DNA from: Phycicoccus sp. M110.8
GTDB lineage: Bacteria; Actinomycetota; Actinomycetes; Actinomycetales; Dermatophilaceae
Assembly: GCF_032464895.1 (NCBI RefSeq)
Contig: NZ_JAWDIC010000001.1
Span: forward strand, 310,001 to 374,000
Length of the DNA: 64,000 bases
Direction of reading: 5' to 3'
Shown: positions 24,780 through 32,727 of the stretch, one piece after another
Numbering within the stretch: the first letter of the stretch is position 1
How the letters are laid out: every line of letters begins with the position of its first letter
Notes under the pieces: model-generated
What the model saw: only the letters and a program-made list of their open reading frames with translations
Told to the model about the DNA's origin: nothing
The model's database searches: none
Translations under genes and position numbers: made by a program

Positions 24780-26189
24780 TCAGCTCCCCTCCCCTGGTTG
24801 TGCGGCCGGACGCGTGCCCGACCCCCTGCGCGTGAACATGAGGGCGCCACCCGCGACGAGCAGCACCAGGACGACCATCACCGCCCAGACCCAAGCCGGG
24901 ACACCGCTCGAGGTCGAGGAGGTCGGTGCCGTCGGGCCGGCCGCCGAGCCCGCCGAAGGGCGAGGTGCCGCAGTCGCGGACGTGGTCGCAGTCGTGGATG
25001 GCGACGACGATGTGGTGTCGGAGCCGGTGAGCAGACGGCCTGCGGCGATCTCCTGCGGCGTGGGACCGTCGACCGACTGGTCCCGGACGAGCGGGTTGAC
25101 GTCGGGGTACGTGGTCGGGTCCACCGTCATGAGGTCGGCGGCGTCGAAGATCCCCCAGCCGTACCCCGTCTGGGACGCGTCGACGATCTTCGGGAACCCG
25201 CTCCCCTCACGGCGGTACCACCAGATCCAGCCCTTCTTGCCGGCCACACTCGTCCCCTGCTTCATGCCGGGGTTGTGCACGGCCGCCTGGAGCACCTGGT
25301 TGGCGGTCGCCTTCGGGTACTTCGACCAGTACGCCGCCAGACCGCCCGCGACGAGCGGCGCGGCATAGGACGACCCGTCGACGAGCATCCCCTGGGGCAG
25401 CCAGCGCCCCTGCTTGTCGTGGTTTCCGAGCGCCATGCCCACCCCGGGGGCGCAGAAGCCGATGCCGTAGCCGCGAGGCGTCGCCGCGAACGAGGAGATC
25501 TTCCCGTCCCGGTCGCAGGCGTTGACGGCCACCACGCCGTTGTAGCCGGAGGGGAGGTCGAGGACCTTGTGCCCGGTCGCACCGACGAGGATCGCCCCGG
25601 CGTGCAGGGCCTCTGCCACGGCACGCTTCACGTCGTCGTCCTGCCCGGGCTTGCCGTAGCTCATCGAGATGATCTTGGCGCCGTCCTTGAGCGCCTTCGT
25701 GATCGCTGCGTCGGTGCTGTTGACGTGCTTCTCGTCCCCGGGCGTGCACCGGAGCTTCTCGCCGTAGCCGATGGTGTAGTGCCGCAGCGTCGCCTGCGGC
25801 GCGATTCCCTGGACGCCGGGCATGCCGTTGGCCGATGCGCCCGTGCCGACGAGCAGCTGGGCGATCTCGGTCGCGTGGTCCGCCTCAGGTCCCGTCCCCG
25901 TGCTCACCTTCTCCCAGCAGACGCTCTCGGTGGAGGCGACCCGGCCCCTGATGTCCGCCGCCTTCGGGTCGATCACGTCGTCGAGCACCGCGATGGTGAT
26001 GCCCTTGCCGGTGCCACCCGCCTTGTGCAGGTCGTCGAACCCCATCGCCGCGGGCCACCAGGGTCGTTGCACGGCCTGCGCGGCCGGCAGCGTGGCAGCG
26101 CCGCCGAGCACGGGCAGGAGCCCGGTGAGGGCGCCGAGCGCGGCCACGGGGAGGAGGCGGCGCAGTCGGCGTCCGGATCCGCGTTCCAT
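24780..26189 (-). CDS. Mycosin-like S8 protease with altered active-site surroundings
   Basis: A 469-residue membrane-anchored subtilase. ATG 26189 follows GAAGGAG and opens a signal peptide ending near PAAQA. Candidate triad residues are Asp in ITIAVLDDVID, His in EADHATEIAQ and Ser in VDGSSYAAPLVAG. The usual oxyanion Asn segment (AAGN) is replaced by VGATGHKV. The His motif also lacks the common GHGT. A Ser/Thr/Pro linker and one membrane helix (AVMVVLVLLVAGGALMF) end the protein. Mycosins stabilise ESX complexes, and this role does not always need proteolysis. It lies just upstream of the candidate substrate genes. Confidence 0.88.
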   Translation of the reverse strand: MERGSGRRLRRLLPVAALGALTGLLPVLGGAATLPAAQAVQRPWWPAAMGFDDLHKAGGTGKGITIAVLDDVIDPKAADIRGRVASTESVCWEKVSTGTGPEADHATEIAQLLVGTGASANGMPGVQGIAPQATLRHYTIGYGEKLRCTPGDEKHVNSTDAAITKALKDGAKIISMSYGKPGQDDDVKRAVAEALHAGAILVGATGHKVLDLPSGYNGVVAVNACDRDGKISSFAATPRGYGIGFCAPGVGMALGNHDKQGRWLPQGMLVDGSSYAAPLVAGGLAAYWSKYPKATANQVLQAAVHNPGMKQGTSVAGKKGWIWWYRREGSGFPKIVDASQTGYGWGIFDAADLMTVDPTTYPDVNPLVRDQSVDGPTPQEIAAGRLLTGSDTTSSSPSTTATTSATAAPRPSAGSAAGPTAPTSSTSSGVPAWVWAVMVVLVLLVAGGALMFTRRGSGTRPAAQPGEGS

Positions 26190-26220
26190 CGGAGGTGGGT
26201 CTCCTTCGTCGGCCACGCGC

Positions 26221-26838
26221 TCAGCGCGAGGCCTTGACCTGGGTCTTGCCGTCGTCGGTCTGCGTGCTGGTCGAGGGTCCCCCGATGGAGTTGTCCGGAG
26301 CCGTGTCCGGCGGGGTGACGGGTGCGTTGTCGCCGGCCTGACCGGTCGGCTGACCGCTGCCGTCCTGCTGCTCCACCTTGGCCTGCTCCTGCAGCGACTC
26401 GGCGTCCTCGGCCTGCTTCGTGCTGTTGGCCTGCTTGTTCTGCGCGTCGGCGTGCAGGTCCTGCCGCGAGCCCGCATGCGTGCCGGCGAGCCCGGCGAAG
26501 ACGTCGCCGGCACGGTTGTCGCGGTCCTCGAGGTGCTTGGCGACCTGGAGCAGCTTGTCCTGGTACTCCTTGACGTCCTGCTCGACGCCCTTGAGCGTGT
26601 CCTCGTAGATCTTCTTGGCCGCCGCGTAGACGGTGCCGAACTCCTTGCAGGAGTCGATCGCCGAGAACGAGCTCGCGGTGAGCGTGGTGCTCGCGACCTT
26701 GCTGTGGCTCTCGGTCGCCTTCTCGGTCCACGTCGCACCCCGGTTGTGGGCCAGGGTGCGGATGATCTCGAAGTCCGCCTTCAGCTTGCCGTTGGCGTAG
26801 CGGTACCCGGTCGGCTTGTCCTCGTCGGGAAGGCCCAT
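26221..26838 (-). CDS. Helical protein of the type VII operon
   Basis: A 205-residue protein starting at ATG 26838 (MGLPDEDKPTGYRYANG). Residues 20-150 look entirely helical with long charged stretches and one cysteine (SAIDSCKEFG). The rest is a Gln/Ser/Thr/Pro-rich tail. Size and helicity fit an ESX-secreted or chaperone-like protein, but no WXG is present. It lies 31 bases before the mycosin gene and after a hairpin that separates it from esxBA. Confidence 0.62.
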   Translation of the reverse strand: MGLPDEDKPTGYRYANGKLKADFEIIRTLAHNRGATWTEKATESHSKVASTTLTASSFSAIDSCKEFGTVYAAAKKIYEDTLKGVEQDVKEYQDKLLQVAKHLEDRDNRAGDVFAGLAGTHAGSRQDLHADAQNKQANSTKQAEDAESLQEQAKVEQQDGSGQPTGQAGDNAPVTPPDTAPDNSIGGPSTSTQTDDGKTQVKASR

Positions 26839-26894
26839 GGTCGTTCGTCCCCCTGCAGTGTGTGGTCGTTCGTCCTCGCCCAGTCGACACGGCA

Positions 26895-26920
26895 CGTGCC
26901 GGGGCCAGAGCCCCGGCACG
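26895..26920 (-). terminator. Hairpin after esxBA
   Basis: A perfect 10-bp G+C-rich stem (CGTGCCGGGG at 26895-26904 with CCCCGGCACG at 26911-26920) and a 6-base loop lie between the second esx gene and the next minus-strand gene. There is no U-run. It may limit read-through so that the Esx pair is made in excess over the downstream proteins. Confidence 0.6.
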
Positions 26921-26930
26921 ACCGTGACGA

Positions 26931-27212
26931 CTAGCCGCCGAACAGGCCGGCCGACTTCTTGTCGCCGTCCATGTAGTCCTGGTTGCTGGTGTCGACGGCA
27001 GCGCCGATCTCAGCAAGGCGGACCTTCATGTCGGTGAGCGCCTGCGTCCACTTCTTCTTGGCCTCGTGGTAGGCGGCCTTGGCCGTTCCGTCCCACTCGC
27101 TCTGCAGCGGCGCGAGCGCCGAGTCCATCTCGGCCAGCTTGGCCTCGATCTTGCCTGCGGACTGGGCGAGGTCGCCGGCCGCCTGGCTCAGTCCACCGTG
27201 GTCGACGAGCAT
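26931..27212 (-). CDS. WXG100 protein, EsxA-like
   Basis: A 93-residue helical-hairpin protein of the ESAT-6 family. The WXG turn is SEWDGTAKAAYHEAKKKW near residue 42, between two amphipathic helices. The C-terminal stretch QDYMDGDKK fits YxxxD, the type VII export signal. ATG 27212 follows the upstream esx stop by two bases; a GTG six bases earlier overlaps that stop and is an alternative. It should pair with the upstream WXG protein and leave through EccC. Confidence 0.92.
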   Translation of the reverse strand: MLVDHGGLSQAAGDLAQSAGKIEAKLAEMDSALAPLQSEWDGTAKAAYHEAKKKWTQALTDMKVRLAEIGAAVDTSNQDYMDGDKKSAGLFGG

Positions 27213-27214
27213 GG

Positions 27215-27514
27215 TCACATCCCCCCGTACTTGTTGCTGATCGCCTGGGCCGCGTTCTCGTCCCGCTCCCGGAAGGTGCGGTCGGTCTCGCGGAGGTTGG
27301 CCTCGAACGTGTCGAGCGCCGAGATGATCTTCTTCGAGTCGTCCTTCCAGAGGTTGAACGTGCGGTCGAAGCCCGCCGCGCCCTGCCCCTGCCACATCGA
27401 CTTCAGTCCAGCCAGCCGACCCTCCAGAGCGGCGAGCTCGCCATCGAGCTGCCCCTTGTAGTCAGCGACGACTGCGGCGCCCTTTTGGAGTACGCCATCA
27501 CCAGCTGCAAGCAT
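27215..27514 (-). CDS. WXG100 protein, EsxB-like
   Basis: A 99-residue partner of the Esx pair. ATG 27514 stands six bases after GGGAGG. The WXG-type turn is LKSMWQGQGAAGFDRTF near residue 41, flanked by helices. It ends in NKYGGM, with no YxxxD/E tail, so the export signal of the heterodimer is probably supplied by the second protein. It is the first gene of the minus-strand cargo operon. Confidence 0.92.
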   Translation of the reverse strand: MLAAGDGVLQKGAAVVADYKGQLDGELAALEGRLAGLKSMWQGQGAAGFDRTFNLWKDDSKKIISALDTFEANLRETDRTFRERDENAAQAISNKYGGM

Positions 27515-27731
27515 CAGTGCCTCCCAACTTCCACGCGTCTGGCCCCCCTCGGGGCACTCGGAATCCCTGCGTCTGTCGCACGGAGCGGACCCCAAGATTC
27601 CGATCTCCCCCGAGGTCCGGTGCCCGACATTAGCAACGATGTCCGAAGTGCGACATGGGGAGCACTCCCCTCTATGCTGCGTTCGACCGTGGGGTAGTTG
27701 AGGTGCACTCGTGCACACCGGGAGGGGACTC
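27515..27731. promoter_or_regulatory. Divergent regulatory region between esxBA and eccD
   Basis: The 217-base gap holds a -10-like TATGCT at 27673-27678 on the plus strand and an inverted repeat GACAT (27625-27629) / ATGTC (27639-27643), followed by another GACAT near 27651. The base composition around the repeat is less G+C-rich than its surroundings. These are candidates for control of both cargo and channel genes; no regulator is assigned. Confidence 0.4.
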
Positions 27732-29069
27732 GTGACGCAGGCGACCACGTCCGCATCGCTCATCCGCGTGTCGGTGACCGCCGGCTCGCGCCGGGCGGAC
27801 CTCGGCGTGCCGGGCGGCATACCCGTCGCCGAGCTGCTCCCGGAGCTGGCTCGCGAGCTGGGACAGCTCGACCCGGCCACGGCCAGCCGCGGTTTCCGCC
27901 TGGTCCGCCACGACGGGATCCCCGTCGAGGCCGACCGCAGCCTGGCGGCCCAGGGGGTCGAGGACGGGTTCGTCCTGGCGCTCGAGCCGGCCGGTGACCC
28001 GGTCGAGCTCAAGGTCTACGACGACGTCGTCGAGGCCGTCGCCGACCTCGTCGAGTCCTCGTTCGCACCGTGGACCCCCGAGCACAGTGCCCGGACGGCA
28101 CTCGGCGCGGCCGTGGTCCTGTTCCTCTCGGGAGCCGTGGCGCTCTTCACCGCGCGCACCCACGGTGCCCTGGTCGTCGGCCTGGCCGCCGTGGTCGCCG
28201 TGCTGCTCGTGGTCGCCGCCGCCGTGCTGTCGCACGCGCGCCGGCAGGAGGTGTCCGGCGCGGCCCTGGCCGTCACCGCGGGTGTGTACGCCGCCGTGGC
28301 GGGGTTCGCGGTCAGCACCGACGGCTCCCTCTGGGGCCTGCCCCTGCTGTATGCCGGTGCCGCGACCGCCGTCGTCGGCGGCCTCGGCGTCCTCGCCGTC
28401 ACCGCGCACCGTCCCGTCGTGGGCGCGGTCGCCGTGGTCGGGTTCGTCATGGCCGTCACCGGCGCCCTGGTCCACTTCGCGGGGTGGTCCATCGGATCGG
28501 TCGCCGGCTGCGTCCTCGCGGTGTCCGTGCTGGTGGGCGGCCTGGTGCCGTGGTTCGCGCTGTCCTCCAGCCGCCTCACGACGCACCCCCCTCGCACCGA
28601 GGGCGAGATCTACGCCGACCCGCCGGCGATCGACAACCGCGCCGTGCGGCGCCAGGTCCTGGCCGGCCACGACCTCATGCTCGGCCTGTCGGTCGCGGCC
28701 GGGGCGGTCGCCCTGCTCGCCGCGCCCTTCGCCGCCGCGACGGGCGTCCTCGGTACGGTCCTCGGCGTCGTCGGGTTCGTGGCCGTGCTGCTGCGCACCC
28801 GTCACAGCCGGACCCGGGCCACGGTCCTGGTCGCCATGGCCGCCGGCGTCCTCGGTCTCGCGACGGTCGGCATCGCCGCCGCCGTCACCCACCCCGGTTG
28901 GCGCTCCGCGCTCGGGGTCGGCATGGCGGCCGGGGCCGCCCTGGTGGTGGCGCTGGCGCTGATCGCGCCGCGGTCGCGCGTCCGGCTCGGGCGTGCTGCG
29001 GACGCCATCGACGGCGCCTGCCTGGTGGCCGTCCTGCCGCTGGCCGTCGCGGCGACCGGGGTGTTCTGA
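27732..29069 (+). CDS. eccD: Type VII secretion membrane protein EccD
   Basis: A 445-residue channel subunit of the ESX complex. I chose the GTG at 27732 because GGGAGGGG stands just upstream; a GTG at 27711 is in frame but worse placed. Residues 8-90 are a ubiquitin-like domain (LIRVSVTAGSRRADLGVP, then VEDGFVLALEP). A short cytoplasmic linker leads to about eleven hydrophobic helices from residue 120 to the end, with an inter-helix loop near 285-305 carrying NRAVRRQV. It starts a plus-strand group with an LAXTG protein, eccB and a mycosin. Confidence 0.88.
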   Translation: MTQATTSASLIRVSVTAGSRRADLGVPGGIPVAELLPELARELGQLDPATASRGFRLVRHDGIPVEADRSLAAQGVEDGFVLALEPAGDPVELKVYDDVVEAVADLVESSFAPWTPEHSARTALGAAVVLFLSGAVALFTARTHGALVVGLAAVVAVLLVVAAAVLSHARRQEVSGAALAVTAGVYAAVAGFAVSTDGSLWGLPLLYAGAATAVVGGLGVLAVTAHRPVVGAVAVVGFVMAVTGALVHFAGWSIGSVAGCVLAVSVLVGGLVPWFALSSSRLTTHPPRTEGEIYADPPAIDNRAVRRQVLAGHDLMLGLSVAAGAVALLAAPFAAATGVLGTVLGVVGFVAVLLRTRHSRTRATVLVAMAAGVLGLATVGIAAAVTHPGWRSALGVGMAAGAALVVALALIAPRSRVRLGRAADAIDGACLVAVLPLAVAATGVF

Positions 29070-29191
29070 CCCGGTTCGCGCCTGACGTGCCGATGGTGTG
29101 GGACGTCCCCTATGCTCTGACCGGCCGGACGCCCGCGTGACGCCCGGCGCCGGGGACTGATCGTTTCGAACGTCCAGGGGGACCTTTCACC

Positions 29192-29998
29192 GTGAGCACC
29201 ATCCGTCGTGCGTCCGCACTGTCCGCTGCCGCCCTGCTCGGGGCCGGCCTGATCGCCGTGGGGGCCTCCTCGGCCCAGGCCGAGGACCTCCCCGCACCCG
29301 TGGCGACGACGCAGGTCGCCGGGATCTCCGCGCAGCTGGAGGCCGCTCCGCCGGTCGACGTGCCGACCGACCTGTGCGACATCCTCGACCCGCTGCCGGT
29401 CGACTGCCCGATCCCGACGGAGGTGCCCACGAGCACCACGACGACCGCGTCCCCCACCTCGACGGCACCCGAGCCGACGGACCAGCCGTCCACCACCACG
29501 ACCGACGTCCCGTCCACGCCGCCCACCAGCGACACCCCGACGGTGACCACGACCACGACGTCCGACCCGGGCACCGGTGGCGGCAACGGGAACGGCAACC
29601 CCGGCAACCCCGGTGGCAACGGCGGCGGGAACGGGAACCCCGGCGGCAGCGGCAACGGCGGGAACCCCGGCGGGGGCAGCGGTGGCGGCTCCACCGGCGG
29701 CAGCGTCCCGACCGGGACGCTCGGCACCGACCCGGTCGCCGTCGAGGGCAACGTCGGCCGCGGCGACTGCGGCCTGTTCTGCGCCGGCTCCTACGCCGAC
29801 GCGACCGGCACGCCCAACGCCCCGGCCGCCGCCGCCGGAGCCGCGGCGGACCCCGTCGGCGCCGCACCGTCGGTCCTGGCCCGGACCGGGTCCCCGATCA
29901 GCTCGATGACGACGCTCGCCGGCGTCCTGCTGCTCGCCGGGGCCTTGGTCCTGGCGACCCGGCAGCGGCTCACCCCGGCATACCGTCGCCGGCACTGA
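29192..29998 (+). CDS. LAXTG-anchored, Thr/Gly-rich surface protein
   Basis: A 268-residue exported protein with a GTG start behind AGGGGGA and a signal peptide ending in SSAQA. About 30 structured residues follow with two cysteines (DLCDILDPLPVDCP). Then comes a Thr/Pro/Ser linker and a Gly/Asn-rich block (about residues 128-175). A second Cys pair lies in GRGDCGLFCAGSY. The end carries LARTG, a hydrophobic helix and basic residues, which fits class E sortase anchoring. A -10-like TATGCT lies near 29111, so it has its own promoter. Its role in the secretion locus is unknown. Confidence 0.75.
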   Translation: MSTIRRASALSAAALLGAGLIAVGASSAQAEDLPAPVATTQVAGISAQLEAAPPVDVPTDLCDILDPLPVDCPIPTEVPTSTTTTASPTSTAPEPTDQPSTTTTDVPSTPPTSDTPTVTTTTTSDPGTGGGNGNGNPGNPGGNGGGNGNPGGSGNGGNPGGGSGGGSTGGSVPTGTLGTDPVAVEGNVGRGDCGLFCAGSYADATGTPNAPAAAAGAAADPVGAAPSVLARTGSPISSMTTLAGVLLLAGALVLATRQRLTPAYRRRH

Positions 29999-30086
29999 CG
30001 CGGCACCCGACCCCCACCAGCACGGCGACCCCGCCCCGTAGGGTGGCCGTCGTCGAAGCACCCACCGCGAGAGGCAGGAACCGGCC

Positions 30087-31427
30087 GTGGCCACGAAGAA
30101 GGATCTGGTCGAGGCCCAGGCCTTCAGCCGCCGCAGGCTGACCACCGCCTTCGTCGCCGGCGCCCCGGGCGGGCGCGAGGTCGAGCCGCAGCGGCCGTGG
30201 CGCGCGATCATCGGCGGGCTGGCCGTCACCGCCCTCGTCGCCGTGGGTGGCCTCGTCGCCGGGGTGCTCAGCCCCGGCCTGCCGTCGGGGTGGGACGACA
30301 ACCGGCTGGTGATCGCCAAGAAGAGCGGTGCCCGGTACGTCGCCATCAAGAAGACGCTCTACCCGGTCATCAACACCACGAGCGCGCGGCTGCTGATCCC
30401 GGCCGACGAGTTCAAGGTCGTGACGGTCAACGACGACAAGATCGCCACGACCCCACGTGGCGCCGCCATCGGCATCCTCGGCGCCCCCGACTCGCTCACC
30501 CCGGCCGGCCGCCTGTCGCGCACCGGGTGGGTGTCCTGCGTGGCGCAGTCCGGGGCACAGCGCACGGTCGTCGGCCAGCGCGCCGCGAGCACCCCCGCCA
30601 CCGGCAGCGCCGCGGTCGTGCGCACCGCCGACGGCCTGTTCGTCGTCACCGGCGGCTACCGGCTGCCGGTCAAGGGCGACGAGGCCGCCTCGGTGCTGCG
30701 GCAGCTGCGCCTGGAGTCCGTCACGCCGGTCCCGGCCCCGGCGTCCTGGACCAGCCTCTTCCCGCAGGGGCCGACCCTCGGTGCCTTCCGGATCCCCGAC
30801 GCCGGCAAGGCCCGCGCCGGGCTGCCCCCGGGGGCGGTCGTCGGCTCCGTGCTGGCCGTCAAGGACTCGGGCACCTCGACCCCGCGCCGCTACGTCGTGC
30901 TCGGCACGGGCGAGCTGGCCCTCATCACGCCGTTCGCGTACGCCCTCTACCAGCTGGGGTCCGGGCGCACGGTGGGCGCGGACATCCAGGTCACGCCGGC
31001 CGAGATCGCCGGCCTCAAGACCACCGACCGGCAGGTCGTGCCGTCCCAGTGGCCCGAGCAGATCCCGCAGCCGCTGGACGCACCGCCGTGCGCGACGCTG
31101 ACCGCCGGGCCCAACACCCTGCCGTCGACCGCCCTGTCGACCTCGAACGTCGTGAAGGCCACCGAGGGACAGGTCACCGAGGTCGAGGCCGGGTCGGGGG
31201 CGCTGGTGCGGTCCATCGGCGACAACATCATCAACCGCGGCCCGGTGCTCGTCGTGGACCAGACCGCCACCGCCTACAGCGTGGTCGGGGGCGACGACGT
31301 CCTGGCCCGGCTGGGGTACGCCAAGGGCGACGTCGTGCCGGTCCCCCAGGCGTGGGTCGGGCTGTTCGCCTCCGGTCCCGTGCTGAGCATCGCTGCGGCG
31401 CAGAACGCCGTCAGCACCAAGAAATGA
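30087..31427 (+). CDS. eccB: Type VII secretion protein EccB
   Basis: A 446-residue core component of the ESX membrane complex. The N-terminal 35 residues are cytoplasmic (KKDLVEAQAFSRRRLTTAF, the typical EccB opening). One membrane helix lies at about 42-62. The rest is periplasmic, with the repeat-built EccB fold seen in YVAIKKTLYPVINTTSARL and PRYVVLGTGELALITPFA-like stretches. Two cysteines (WVSCVAQ and PPCATL) could form the known disulfide. The stop overlaps the mycosin start in ATGA, so the two are coupled. Confidence 0.95.
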   Translation: MATKKDLVEAQAFSRRRLTTAFVAGAPGGREVEPQRPWRAIIGGLAVTALVAVGGLVAGVLSPGLPSGWDDNRLVIAKKSGARYVAIKKTLYPVINTTSARLLIPADEFKVVTVNDDKIATTPRGAAIGILGAPDSLTPAGRLSRTGWVSCVAQSGAQRTVVGQRAASTPATGSAAVVRTADGLFVVTGGYRLPVKGDEAASVLRQLRLESVTPVPAPASWTSLFPQGPTLGAFRIPDAGKARAGLPPGAVVGSVLAVKDSGTSTPRRYVVLGTGELALITPFAYALYQLGSGRTVGADIQVTPAEIAGLKTTDRQVVPSQWPEQIPQPLDAPPCATLTAGPNTLPSTALSTSNVVKATEGQVTEVEAGSGALVRSIGDNIINRGPVLVVDQTATAYSVVGGDDVLARLGYAKGDVVPVPQAWVGLFASGPVLSIAAAQNAVSTKK

Positions 31428-32644
31428 GCCCGCGCCGGACCGCGGCCGCCGCCGTCGCCTCCCTCGTGGTGGGCCTCGGCGGCGTGGTGGCCGGTGCGTC
31501 CCCGGCGGCAGCAGCCCAGTGCGAGCCGGGCAAGGTGCAGTACGTGCCGGAGGAGCCCCTGGCCCTCCAGCGGCTCAACGCGCGGTTCGCCTGGACCCAG
31601 GCCACCGGACGCGGTGTCGTGGTCGCGGTCGTCGACTCCGGCGTCGACGCCCGCAACGCGCACTTCAAGGGCGCCCTCGTGGAGGGGAAGTCGTTCGTCC
31701 CCAAGCTGCCCGCGAACCGTGACGACCTCGGACACGGGACCGCCGTGGCCGGCGAGATCGCCGCCCGCGGGGTCAAGGGCTCCGGGCTGGTGGGGCTCGC
31801 ACCCGAGGCGAAGGTCATGCCCGTACGGGTCTTCTACTCCGACGACGAGGAGTCCCGCAGCGCGGGGGTGGGCCCCCGCCCGGACCGGATCGCCGCCGGC
31901 ATCCGGTACGCCGCCGACCACGGCGCCAAGGTCGTCAACGTCTCGATGAGCACGCCCACCGACGACGCCGCCCTGCGTGAGGCCGTCTCCTACGCCACGC
32001 GACGGGGCGCCCTCGTCGTCGCCTCGGCCGGCAACCGCAACGTCTCGGAGAACAAGAGCGACTCACCGCGCTACCCCGCCGCATACCCCGAGGCCGTCGC
32101 GGTCGCCGCGGTCGACGTGGCGGACACCGTCGGCGAGGGCTCGATCCACGGCCCGCACGTCGACGTCGCCGCCCCCGGCACCCGGATCCTCACGACCTAC
32201 CTCAACGCCGGCGACTGCCTGCTGGAGCAGGACGAGGAGTCGACGAGCTTCGCGACGGCGTACGTCAGCGCCGCGGCCGCCCTGCTGGCCCAGCGGTTCC
32301 CCACCGAGGGGCCGGCCGCCTGGAAGCACCGCCTGGAGTCGACCGCCTCCCGCGACCGGCGCGACCAGCGCACGGACGCGGCCGGGTGGGGCCTGGTCCA
32401 GCCGTACGAGGCCCTCACGGCCCTGACCGACTCCAGCGTCGGGGGCCCGCCGGCCCCGGGCGAGAAGCCCCGCCCGGTCGTCACCGCCGCCCCCGAGCGG
32501 ATCGACCTCAGCGCCCGCCGCGACCCCTACGCCCCGGAGCGCACGGCCGCCCTGTGGTGGAGCCTGCTCGGCGCCGCAGCCCTGGTCGCCCTCGCGCTCG
32601 GCGGGGCGCTGCGCACGGGCCGCACCCGCCGCCGCGCCACCTGA
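31424..32644 (+). CDS. mycP: Mycosin (type VII-associated S8 serine protease)
   Basis: A 406-residue membrane-anchored subtilase overlapping eccB by four bases. A signal peptide ends near SPAAAA. The triad is Asp in VAVVDSGVD, His in LGHGTAVAGEIA and Ser in ESTSFATAYVSA, with the oxyanion Asn in VVASAGNRN. The Ser motif departs from GTSFATPYV at two places (G to S, P to A). One C-terminal membrane helix and a basic tail end the protein. It is the better-preserved of the two mycosins here and the natural partner of eccB. Confidence 0.93.
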   Translation: MSPRRTAAAAVASLVVGLGGVVAGASPAAAAQCEPGKVQYVPEEPLALQRLNARFAWTQATGRGVVVAVVDSGVDARNAHFKGALVEGKSFVPKLPANRDDLGHGTAVAGEIAARGVKGSGLVGLAPEAKVMPVRVFYSDDEESRSAGVGPRPDRIAAGIRYAADHGAKVVNVSMSTPTDDAALREAVSYATRRGALVVASAGNRNVSENKSDSPRYPAAYPEAVAVAAVDVADTVGEGSIHGPHVDVAAPGTRILTTYLNAGDCLLEQDEESTSFATAYVSAAAALLAQRFPTEGPAAWKHRLESTASRDRRDQRTDAAGWGLVQPYEALTALTDSSVGGPPAPGEKPRPVVTAAPERIDLSARRDPYAPERTAALWWSLLGAAALVALALGGALRTGRTRRRAT

Positions 32645-32727
32645 CCTGGGGGCCCGGCCCCGGACGGTCGCGCGTGCGGGCCGAACCGGTTGGTACCGGC
32701 GCCCCCGCGGATGGGAGGATTCGGTCC

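Noticed and set aside
22339-25368. 1009-codon open frame on the plus strand
   Set aside because: It covers four minus-strand genes antisense and is low-complexity in composition.
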